Positions 17,927 to 26,153 of a DNA stretch of 34,758 nucleotides are shown here, in pieces. A model generated the notes under the pieces. It ran no database searches and was not told where the DNA came from. It worked only from the letters and a program-made list of their open reading frames with translations. This DNA comes from an uncultured Clostridia bacterium (GTDB lineage: Bacteria > Bacillota > Clostridia > Peptostreptococcales > Anaerovoracaceae): the NCBI GenBank assembly GCA_946006945.1, contig CAMFZN010000005.1, positions 1-34,758 of the forward strand, given 5' to 3'. The first letter of the stretch is position 1; each line of letters begins with the position of its first letter. The translations under genes were made by a program, and so were the position numbers.

Positions 17927-18457
17927 TTATCTTCTGAATACATCTATGTTCTGAATTACATACTCAACTCCTGAGTATACGGTTAGAACCAGCGACAGAT
18001 AGAATAGTATCATTCCAGCCTTCAAAATTAAAGGAACTGAAGTTATTGCAAGTCCTGCAATTATCAGGATTACTGCAAACATCTGAAATACGGTCTTCAC
18101 CTTGCCGCTCATGCCGGCTGCAAGTACTGTTCCCTCAGATGCGGCAATTGTCCTCATGCCACTTACAACAAACTCTCTTGCAAGGATAATTATAAGCATC
18201 CATCCGCTGATTATCCTGTCATCAATAAACAGACATAACGCTGAATACACAAGAATCTTATCTGCAAGGGGATCCATTATTTTTCCGAAATTTGTTACAA
18301 GACCTCGTGCTCTTGCTATCTTGCCGTCAAGAAGATCAGTAAGTGATGCCAGACAGAATATCACAAGTGCAGCAATATACATTTTCATCATAAAACACGC
18401 TATGAAAAATGGTACAGCTACTATTCTTCCAAGTGTCAGCTTATTAGGCAGATTCAT
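17927..18457 (-). CDS. pgsA: CDP-diacylglycerol--glycerol-3-phosphate 3-phosphatidyltransferase
   Basis: MNLPNKLTLGRIVAVPFF..., D-G-x2-A-R-x8-G-x3-D-x3-D motif (DLLDGKIARARGLVTNFGKIMDPLADK). Confidence 0.95.
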   Translation of the reverse strand: MNLPNKLTLGRIVAVPFFIACFMMKMYIAALVIFCLASLTDLLDGKIARARGLVTNFGKIMDPLADKILVYSALCLFIDDRIISGWMLIIILAREFVVSGMRTIAASEGTVLAAGMSGKVKTVFQMFAVILIIAGLAITSVPLILKAGMILFYLSLVLTVYSGVEYVIQNIDVFRR

Positions 18458-18461
18458 TTGA

Positions 18462-19781
18462 CTATACCTCCTCTCCCTCGAGATCGTACTCGTAGGCATC
18501 CGTAATTCTTACTTCAGTAATATCTCCGCACTTATGCTCTCTTACAGGTCTGAAAACAACATCACAGTCTATTTCCGGAGCATCGTATCTTGTTCTTGCT
18601 ATTGCATATCCGTCATCCTGTATCTCATCGATAATGACCTCATACGTTCTTCCGATTTTGCGCTCGTTAAGCTCTTCGCTAACTCTCTGCTGGTGCTCCA
18701 TCACAGCATCTCTTCTGATTGATTTAGTCTCTTCATCGAGTTTGTTGTCCATAAGATATGACTCTGTTCCCTCCTCATCAGAGAAGGCAAATGCTCCAAG
18801 CCTGTCAATCTTCATCTCATCAACGAAGGAAACAAGCTTCTCGATATCCTCCTCGGTCTCTCCCGGAAAACCAACAAGAAGAGTTGTTCTGATGTGAATA
18901 TCAGGAATAGCTGCACGGAGCTTGTTTATCGTCTCTCGGATTGAAGCTTCAGTAGAGCATCTTCTCATCATCTCAAGAACTCTGTCAGAAACGTGCTGGA
19001 TTGGAATATCTATGTAATTGCATATTTTGGGCTGTCTTCTTATGGTATCAATAAGCTCGTCTGTGATGCCGTTATCGTACACATACATCAGTCTTATCCA
19101 TTCAATTCCGTCAATCTCGCACAGCTTGTCGAGAAGCTCCGGAAGCGCAAGTCTTCCATATAAATCAAAACCGTATCTTGACGTATCCTGCGCTATGAGA
19201 ATCAGTTCTCTGATGCCGGCAGAGGCAAGATCCTCAGCCTCTCTTACACAGTCCTCCATGGACTTGCTTCTGAACCTTCCCCTTATTGATGGAATCGCGC
19301 AAAAGGCGCAGGCATTATCACAGCCCTCAGCAATCTTAAGCCATCCCGTATGTGCGCGGGTTGGAAGAACTCTTGTACGGTACGACAGATTGTCAAGCGA
19401 GTCTCCGACAGAATCTCTTACACTGTAATCATCGGCAATCAGTGTATCGGCCATCTTGTCGTACTCGTTAACACCAAAGAAAATGTCAACCTCAGGCATC
19501 TCCTCAAGGAGCTCCTCGTGGTATCTCTCGGAAAGACATCCTGTAACTACAAGCTTTTTGGCCTGATCCTCGCCGCTGATTTCAGCCATCTCAAATATAT
19601 GAGCAATGGATTCTCTTTTGGCATCTTCAATAAAACCGCAGGTGTTGACAATTATGATGTCCGCTTCGTACGGATCATCCGCCATCACGCAGCCCTTCTC
19701 GAGAAGCGATGCTGCAAGCATCTGTGAATCGTACTCGTTCTTCTCGCATCCTAAAGTATCAATATAAAAGCTTTTGCTCAT
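18462..19781 (-). CDS. rimO: Ribosomal protein S12 methylthiotransferase RimO
   Basis: MSKSFYIDTLGCEKNEYDSQ, radical SAM CDNACAFCAIPSIRGRFRS, C-terminal TRAM. Confidence 0.96.
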   Translation of the reverse strand: MSKSFYIDTLGCEKNEYDSQMLAASLLEKGCVMADDPYEADIIIVNTCGFIEDAKRESIAHIFEMAEISGEDQAKKLVVTGCLSERYHEELLEEMPEVDIFFGVNEYDKMADTLIADDYSVRDSVGDSLDNLSYRTRVLPTRAHTGWLKIAEGCDNACAFCAIPSIRGRFRSKSMEDCVREAEDLASAGIRELILIAQDTSRYGFDLYGRLALPELLDKLCEIDGIEWIRLMYVYDNGITDELIDTIRRQPKICNYIDIPIQHVSDRVLEMMRRCSTEASIRETINKLRAAIPDIHIRTTLLVGFPGETEEDIEKLVSFVDEMKIDRLGAFAFSDEEGTESYLMDNKLDEETKSIRRDAVMEHQQRVSEELNERKIGRTYEVIIDEIQDDGYAIARTRYDAPEIDCDVVFRPVREHKCGDITEVRITDAYEYDLEGEEV

Positions 19782-19875
19782 CCTTATTCCCTTCTGAATT
19801 CGAATAATTATTTCTGAAAGCAGATCAGATTATCTAATCACACCATAATAATATATTGTTAACAATTGAATCATC

Positions 19876-22677
19876 CTACTCTAATGATTTGTTATCTGTT
19901 TCATCGTCTGATTCGTCCTCGGCTTCATCATAATCGGCAGTCTCCTGATGACCTCCATAATACTCTTCCTCTGTTACAAGAACCTGTCTAGGTCTTGAGC
20001 CATCAGATGGTCCTATGATTCCTTTTTCTTCGATCTCATCAATGATTCGTGCCGCTCTGTTATAACCGATTCTGAACCTTCTCTGAAGCATTGATACCGA
20101 CGCCTGCTTCGACTTCAGAATGAACTCAATTGCATCCTCTGTAAGCTCATCGCCATCAGAAGCCTGAGAGCCTCCCTTCTGCTCTGACTCAGAATTGATG
20201 TCATTCTCAAGTTCTTCGTTATAGTCAGGATCTCCCTGATTCTTAGCGAATTCAATGATATCCTGTGTCTCCTTGTCGGTAATGAAAGGGCCCTGAACTC
20301 TAAGAGGCTTGTTAGCTCCGACAGGATAAAACAGCATGTCTCCCTTACCGAGAAGCTTCTCTGCGCCCGACATGTCAAGTATTGTTCTTGAGTCAAACTG
20401 CGATGATACGCTGAAGGCAATTCTCGAAGGGATATTTGCCTTAATAACTCCTGTTACAATATCTACTGAAGGACGCTGCGTTGCAACAATAAGATGCATT
20501 CCTGCAGCCCTTGCCTTCTGTGCAAGCCTGCATATTGACTCCTCTACCTGAGATGGTGCCGCCATCATAAGATCGGCAAGCTCGTCGATAATGATTACTA
20601 TCTGAGGCTTGACCTCCATGTGGTTTTCTCTCGCATATCTGTTGTATGTCTCAAGATCCTTTACTCTTACCTTGGCGAATTCCTCGTATCTCTTGTTCAT
20701 CTCGCCTACAGCCCAGTTAAGCGCCCTTGCCGCCTTCTTTGGGTCTGTAACAACCGGAATCGACATGTGAGGAATTCCATTGTAATTGCCAAGCTCAACA
20801 ACTTTAGGATCAATCATTATGAACTTTACCTCGTATGGGTTGGCCTTATACAGAATGCTGGCAATTATCGTGTTGATGCATACGCTTTTGCCCGAACCGG
20901 TTGCACCTGCAATAAGCATGTGCGGCATCCCTTTGAGGTCTGCGACAATGTTTCTTCCGGAAATGTCCTTACCGACAACGAATGTCAGCTTAGACTCAGA
21001 AGCTCTGAACTCTTCCGAATCAATAAGTTCTCTAATCAGAACAGGCGCCGCCTTATCATTCTCTATCTCAATTCCAACTGCCGCCTTGCCCGGGATAGGA
21101 GCCTCCATACGTATGCTCTTGGCACGCATGTTAAGCGCTATGTCGTCTGCAAGAGCAGTAATCTTGCTGACCTTAACTCCTGTTGCAGGCTGAACCTCGT
21201 ATCTTGTAACGGATGCACCCTGTGTAACCTTTATTACAGTTGCATCAACACCGAAGTCTCTAAGCACCTGTTCAAGAGTTGCAGCCTTGACCCTAAGCTG
21301 ATTCTCGCTTAGCATTGACCCCTGAACCTTAGGCCTCTTAAGAAGAGAAATATCCGGAAGCCTGTAGAATTCATGGTGAGCCTGGCTGCTGTTAATGCTT
21401 GACTCAAGGTCTTTCTCGAGACTGTCATCTCCATCATCTGCTGCATCTTCCGCCTTCACCTTCGTCCTTCTTCTAGGCTTAGGTGACTCAGGCTCGTTAT
21501 CTACTGCCGTCTCAGATACTGAGGTCTCAATTACAGGCATGTTAACTGAAACTTCTTCCTTCTCCGGCACATTGTTTATATCTGAATTATCCGGAATAAC
21601 CTGACCCTTCTCAGAATGATTTGTTGAATGCGAAGCTGACGCGAAAGATGCAGGATTAACATCTGATTCGAATCTTACATTTGATCTTTCAGGCTCTACA
21701 TAATCACCAAGACCGAAGCCTGTTCTTGTCTTACCCGATGATTCTAAGCCGTAGCTGACTTTGCTGTTATCATCTGTCACATCAGGAAGACCTGTGTTCT
21801 TTACCGATGAGGCAGAATCTTCTCTGTCAAATGTTGCAGATGGCATAACAGAAGGAATAGCTGCTGAAGTCTTCCTATCGCTATCTGAGCCTCTGCCTGC
21901 CTGAGTAGACTGATTCCATGGAAGAATGCCTCCGAATAACCCTGTATCTGCTTTTGCTTTTGCTTCCGCTGAGGCTCCGCCCATTTCTGCTTCAGTCTCT
22001 GAGAGCTGCTCCAGAATAAGCTTTGCTTCCTTCTTCTCTTTGTATTTCTCATATGCTATCGACAGAGGATTATTGACAAGAAGAAGAATACATATCACAA
22101 GAATTGCGATGCACAGTATCATCATACCGCTCTTACCCAGGAGCTTGACAAGAAGAGATCCAATCTCCATTCCTACGGCTCCGCCCTTATCCCCGGAAAC
22201 ACCTGCAATATAGTATTTCTTTATGTCGTTAAACCCGAATGCAAGTTTGTTCTGTTCGATGAACCTGTATGAATTGATCAGACACATGTCAACAAAAAGC
22301 ACTACCGAGCATACGGCAGTTCTTGTACCTATGTGCTGAAGCTTTTTGAAAAACAGCAGAAGAGCATATGCAATAAAGTAGAATGGCAGAACATAAGCCA
22401 TTACAGCAAAAAGCCCCATGAACATATCATGGATGAAAGCTCCCATTGCACCCGTTGAATCAGTGATTATTGTAAAGAAAAGAAAACAGCCTACCGCAAA
22501 AATAGCCACCGACCAGATAGCATCATTAAGCCTGCTGCTGTTTTTTGATTTGTTCTGAATCTCCCTGACCTGCGCCTCCTTCGACTTGGCAACCGCAGGA
22601 ACATTCACCTCAGAACTTTTTTTGTTCTTGCTTCCCTTAGGTCTTCCGGGACCTCTCTTCTTCTGATTATCTGACAT
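19876..22677 (-). CDS. DNA translocase FtsK/SpoIIIE
   Basis: TM region, GATGSGKSVCINTIIASILYK Walker A, IVIIIDELADLMM, C-terminal gamma wHTH (SVSMLQRRFRIGYNRAARIIDEIEEKGIIGPSDGSRPRQVL). Confidence 0.97.
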   Translation of the reverse strand: MSDNQKKRGPGRPKGSKNKKSSEVNVPAVAKSKEAQVREIQNKSKNSSRLNDAIWSVAIFAVGCFLFFTIITDSTGAMGAFIHDMFMGLFAVMAYVLPFYFIAYALLLFFKKLQHIGTRTAVCSVVLFVDMCLINSYRFIEQNKLAFGFNDIKKYYIAGVSGDKGGAVGMEIGSLLVKLLGKSGMMILCIAILVICILLLVNNPLSIAYEKYKEKKEAKLILEQLSETEAEMGGASAEAKAKADTGLFGGILPWNQSTQAGRGSDSDRKTSAAIPSVMPSATFDREDSASSVKNTGLPDVTDDNSKVSYGLESSGKTRTGFGLGDYVEPERSNVRFESDVNPASFASASHSTNHSEKGQVIPDNSDINNVPEKEEVSVNMPVIETSVSETAVDNEPESPKPRRRTKVKAEDAADDGDDSLEKDLESSINSSQAHHEFYRLPDISLLKRPKVQGSMLSENQLRVKAATLEQVLRDFGVDATVIKVTQGASVTRYEVQPATGVKVSKITALADDIALNMRAKSIRMEAPIPGKAAVGIEIENDKAAPVLIRELIDSEEFRASESKLTFVVGKDISGRNIVADLKGMPHMLIAGATGSGKSVCINTIIASILYKANPYEVKFIMIDPKVVELGNYNGIPHMSIPVVTDPKKAARALNWAVGEMNKRYEEFAKVRVKDLETYNRYARENHMEVKPQIVIIIDELADLMMAAPSQVEESICRLAQKARAAGMHLIVATQRPSVDIVTGVIKANIPSRIAFSVSSQFDSRTILDMSGAEKLLGKGDMLFYPVGANKPLRVQGPFITDKETQDIIEFAKNQGDPDYNEELENDINSESEQKGGSQASDGDELTEDAIEFILKSKQASVSMLQRRFRIGYNRAARIIDEIEEKGIIGPSDGSRPRQVLVTEEEYYGGHQETADYDEAEDESDDETDNKSLE

Positions 22678-22696
22678 TTCTCACCTATCTTAATAA

Positions 22697-22718
22697 ATAG
22701 TATGTTTAATCATACTAT
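22697..22718. repeat. Perfect inverted repeat between the ftsK promoter region and start codon
   Basis: ATAGTATG-TTTAAT-CATACTAT. Confidence 0.5.
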
Positions 22719-22765
22719 TATACTATATTATGTGTTGCTAAGGCAAAAATAGAATGAAGTAATAT

Positions 22766-22877
22766 GCTGTTTTTGCGCTAGTTCAAGGCGCCAAGCTGCC
22801 GAGGAACGGAGCGTACCTGGATGTACGTGAGAACCGCAGGACAGCGCAGCGGGCGCTGAAATAGCGCAAAAGAGCAA
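22766..22877. repeat. ~110-bp imperfect palindromic intergenic element (REP/MITE-like)
   Basis: Outer arms TTTTGCGCTA (22771-22780)/TAGCGCAAAA (22862-22871), partly matching inner arms, and central CGTAC-CTGGAT-GTACG. Confidence 0.65.
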
Positions 22878-22881
22878 GCAG

Positions 22882-22915
22882 AAAAAAAAAGATGCAAGCA
22901 TAACGCTTACATCTT
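22882..22915 (-). terminator. Rho-independent terminator of rpmF
   Basis: Minus strand AAGATGTAAGC-GTTAT-GCTTGCATCTT followed by T9. Confidence 0.85.
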
Positions 22916-22928
22916 ACCTTCCCGATGA

Positions 22929-23105
22929 TTACTCACCAACTACGTCCTTACCCTTGTAGTAACCGCAGTTAGGACAAACTCTGTGTGGAAGCTTAGGCTC
23001 ATGGCACTGAGGACAAACCGAAGTTCCAGTTGCCACCTTCTTCATGTTAGCAGCCTTTCTGCCGCTTGTTCTCGCCTGTGAAGTTTTCCTCTTAGGTACT
23101 GCCAT
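22929..23105 (-). CDS. rpmF: 50S ribosomal protein L32 (zinc-binding form)
   Basis: Not in the ORF track (58 aa); minus-strand translation [58 protein letters not shown]. Confidence 0.96.
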   Translation of the reverse strand: MAVPKRKTSQARTSGRKAANMKKVATGTSVCPQCHEPKLPHRVCPNCGYYKGKDVVGE

Positions 23106-23166
23106 CCGTCGACACCTCCTTATATAATAAATTTAGTAATTATTGTTTTCAGATTGACACCAAATT

Positions 23167-23194
23167 ATTATATCACTTAGTTATACAATGTCAA
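23167..23194 (-). promoter_or_regulatory. Sigma-A promoter of rpmF
   Basis: TTGACA - 16 nt - TATAAT. Confidence 0.75.
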
Positions 23195-23197
23195 GTG

Positions 23198-24394
23198 TTA
23201 TGAGTTAATTATTATTGGTTTTTTGACATAATCTGAATTCCTGTACAGATTACTGCCACATAGAAGATTATATATGTCAGAAGCCTTGGAATCAATGGCA
23301 AGAAGTCTCTTCCCTTCATCATTCAGAAGCTTTTGCTGCCTTGAAGGATTTGTTATTACGGGAATAGCGGATTTCCTGCTGATCTCAGACAGAAGCTCCC
23401 TGCCCCTGGCTGTAAACCCGAGAACCCTTATATATGAAGGATCAATAACAAGATTATCCCTCGTAATGCCAAGAACAAGCTGTGTAACGAGCCTTGAAAG
23501 CCTTGAGAATGTATATCTCTTGGATTTAGCCAAGGAAATAAGCTCATCAAGCGATTCGGCATTTAAGACTGCTTCTTTAAGCCTGGAGGAAAGTCCCTCT
23601 CCTCCCGATGGAGTGTTATCAATCTCACCTCTTCCTGCTTCGATTATCTTGTAGGCTGCAAGCCTGTAGAATTCTCTTTCGATAGCACCAAAAGCTTCTC
23701 CGCTGAGATTCTCTGCAACAGCGGATGGCATGTACTGTGATATCCCAAGATCCCCGTCAGCAACCATCTTCCTTATCCCAGAGGCACTCTGAAATCTGGA
23801 CTCAGAACAGAACTCCTGATTATAGCCGGCGCCAAGCCTCTTTACAGGATAAAAATCAAGCCCGGACAATTCACTTATGTATTCAATTGCAAGGATGTCA
23901 TTCGGCGATGAGATGATTCTAAGCTCATCATCAATACTGTCGCTAAATGCAAAAGTCTCCTTATATAACTCAGTCCTTGCGGCAGGATAGCTTAGACCGG
24001 GATGCTCCTTTACGAAGGAAGGTATTTCATCTCTGATAAGCCTTGTTCTTTGCGATACAGTCTTTAGAAGCTCCTTGTCAGCACATTCGCTGCCGAATGA
24101 CACCGCATCGCATCCTGCTTGAGCCAGAATTGAAACAGCAGAGCATGCGAATCTTCCTGCATCAGCAGAAGCAAAGGCCTGCGGAAGCTCAATAACCAGG
24201 TCTGCACCATGGCTAAGCGCCCATCCGGCTCTTGTCCATTTATCACATACTGCAGGGCCTCCTCTTTGTACGAAATTGCCGCTCATGCACACCACAACAG
24301 CATCAGCGCCTGATATTCGCCTTGCTTCTTCAATATGATATCTGTGACCATTATGGAATGGATTGTATTCCGCTGTAATGCCGATAGCCTTCAT
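23198..24394 (-). CDS. tmcAL: tRNA(Met) cytidine acetate ligase (TmcAL, YlbM family nucleotidyltransferase)
   Basis: MKAIGITAEYNPFHNGHRYHIEEAR...VVVCMSGNFVQRGGPAV. Confidence 0.92.
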   Translation of the reverse strand: MKAIGITAEYNPFHNGHRYHIEEARRISGADAVVVCMSGNFVQRGGPAVCDKWTRAGWALSHGADLVIELPQAFASADAGRFACSAVSILAQAGCDAVSFGSECADKELLKTVSQRTRLIRDEIPSFVKEHPGLSYPAARTELYKETFAFSDSIDDELRIISSPNDILAIEYISELSGLDFYPVKRLGAGYNQEFCSESRFQSASGIRKMVADGDLGISQYMPSAVAENLSGEAFGAIEREFYRLAAYKIIEAGRGEIDNTPSGGEGLSSRLKEAVLNAESLDELISLAKSKRYTFSRLSRLVTQLVLGITRDNLVIDPSYIRVLGFTARGRELLSEISRKSAIPVITNPSRQQKLLNDEGKRLLAIDSKASDIYNLLCGSNLYRNSDYVKKPIIINS

Positions 24395-24406
24395 GGATTA
24401 ACTCCT

Positions 24407-24439
24407 CAAAAACAAGACTGAATCAGAGATTCAGTCTTG
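24407..24439 (-). terminator. Rho-independent terminator downstream of the 24449..25006 gene
   Basis: Perfect 12-bp stem CAAGACTGAATC-AGA-GATTCAGTCTTG followed by T5 on the minus strand. Confidence 0.85.
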
Positions 24440-24448
24440 TGGATCATA

Positions 24449-25006
24449 TTATTTATCTTCAACGTTCGCATCGGACAGCTGAACTCTCTCAGCGAGATTC
24501 TTCATCTCGATCCTGTTGTTGTTTACCTTGCTGTTGATGTTGTTGATTACCTCTGCAAAGTAATCATTCATCGGCTGAATATATGAAGATGCAACACTGC
24601 TGATGTCTGTCTGCATATCATAGAGCATCTTATCTACATATTCGTATGCTCTAAGCTTCATGTATCTTGTGTGATTCTCAGCCTCTGCAAGGAGTGCAGC
24701 AGCTCTCTTCTCAGCCTCTCTCTTGATGATATCGTTCTCAATCATGTACTGAGCCTGTGCCTTGGCTGACTCAATGATTCTGTTGTACTCAGCCTTTGCC
24801 TCCTCTTCAATTCTGTCCTTCTCCTGGATGATCCACTGAGCGTCCTTGAAGTCCTTAGGAAGAGTCATCTTAATGTCATTGATAATCTGTGTCGCCTCAT
24901 CGATATCAACGATACCCTTCTCAACAAAAGGCATTCTTGAAGACCCTGTAATTACATCCTCAAGTTCATCAAGAAGTGATAGAATCTTAATATTGTCTTC
25001 GCGCAT
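24449..25006 (-). CDS. Coiled-coil protein of unknown function encoded next to coaD
   Basis: Long charged helical region (QWIIQEKDRIEEEAKAEYNRIIESAKAQAQYMIENDIIKREAEKRAAALLAEAENHTRYM). Confidence 0.75.
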   Translation of the reverse strand: MREDNIKILSLLDELEDVITGSSRMPFVEKGIVDIDEATQIINDIKMTLPKDFKDAQWIIQEKDRIEEEAKAEYNRIIESAKAQAQYMIENDIIKREAEKRAAALLAEAENHTRYMKLRAYEYVDKMLYDMQTDISSVASSYIQPMNDYFAEVINNINSKVNNNRIEMKNLAERVQLSDANVEDK

Positions 25007-25015
25007 AACAACCTC

Positions 25016-25510
25016 CTATTGTTTCTGTCTGCAGTATTTATTATCGATTGACTCTATCAGGAAATCCGGTACAAGTCCGCTGATATCGCCACCATATGAT
25101 GCAACCTCTTTAATTAAGGATGAACTAATGAACGAATACTCAGGTGCCGTCATAAGAAAAACAGTCTCAGTGCTTCCGATGAAGAGTCTGTCATTCATCT
25201 GCGCCATCTGAAGCTCATACTCGAAATCAGTTGTAGCTCTAAGGCCTCTAACAACTACATCAAATGAATTATCATTGACATAATCTGCAAGCAGACCACC
25301 GAACGTATCTACAACAACATTATCGAGATGCGATACCGCTCTTCTAATAAGCTCCATTCTCTCCTCGAGCGAAAACAAGCCGTTCTTGGATGGATTATTA
25401 ATCACTCCTACCGTAAGCTTGTCGTACATCCTTGATGCTCTTTCGATAATATTGAGATGCCCGTTAGTAATCGGATCAAAAGATCCGGCATACAATGCCT
25501 TTCGTTCCAT
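25016..25510 (-). CDS. coaD: Pantetheine-phosphate adenylyltransferase
   Basis: ALYAGSFDPITNGHLNIIERA ... VVRGLRATTDFEYELQMAQMN. Confidence 0.97.
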   Translation of the reverse strand: MERKALYAGSFDPITNGHLNIIERASRMYDKLTVGVINNPSKNGLFSLEERMELIRRAVSHLDNVVVDTFGGLLADYVNDNSFDVVVRGLRATTDFEYELQMAQMNDRLFIGSTETVFLMTAPEYSFISSSLIKEVASYGGDISGLVPDFLIESIDNKYCRQKQ

Positions 25511-25545
25511 ATATAATCCTTTCCTGATATTACATTCTATCAGAA

Positions 25546-26097
25546 TTATTCCTCTATTGCAATTTCATAGAGATATATGTCAACTCCGATGGTTCCATAT
25601 TTCTTCATTTTGATTCTTTTGAGATTACCATATGTCTCCTGAAGAGGATTCTCGTAGAGATGCTCTGCAACCACTATTGACCCATCATCAAGAACGCCAC
25701 ATTGCTCAAGCAGCTCGAAAGCCTCCTCATAATATCCTGCTTCATAAGGCGGATCCATAAGAACAACATCAGCAGTCTCATTAATACTCATTATGCACTT
25801 TCTGAAATCGCTGTTGCTTATTACCGCCTTATCACCTGCCTTGCAGTGATTGATATTGTTAACAAGAACCTTGTAGTTCTTTCTGTTACCTTCATTGAAA
25901 TAGCATTTTGCTGCACCCCTTGAAAGCGCCTCAAGTCCAAGCGATCCGGAACCGGCAAAAAGATCAACAAATACCGAGTCCTGAATCCATTCTCTTATCA
26001 TGCTGAACACAGCCTCCCTGACCTTCTCGGTTGTCGGCCTTATTCCCTCCGGCACCTCGAGCTTTCTGAATCTGTAATCTCCTGATGTAATCTTCAC
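25546..26097 (-). CDS. rsmD: 16S rRNA (guanine966-N2)-methyltransferase RsmD
   Basis: RPTTEKVREAVFSMI, VDLFAGSGSLGLEALSRGA, VLMDPPYEAGYY. Confidence 0.95.
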   Translation of the reverse strand: MKITSGDYRFRKLEVPEGIRPTTEKVREAVFSMIREWIQDSVFVDLFAGSGSLGLEALSRGAAKCYFNEGNRKNYKVLVNNINHCKAGDKAVISNSDFRKCIMSINETADVVLMDPPYEAGYYEEAFELLEQCGVLDDGSIVVAEHLYENPLQETYGNLKRIKMKKYGTIGVDIYLYEIAIEE

Positions 26098-26153
26098 CTT
26101 GATGTACTCCCTTCATTATGTATGATCATGATACCTCAACAAGTGCAAAAGCA

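Noticed and set aside
22766-22877. tRNA or known small RNA in the GC-rich rpmF-ftsK gap
   Set aside because: No cloverleaf, no T-loop GTTCRANYC context with acceptor pairing; better explained as a palindromic repeat.
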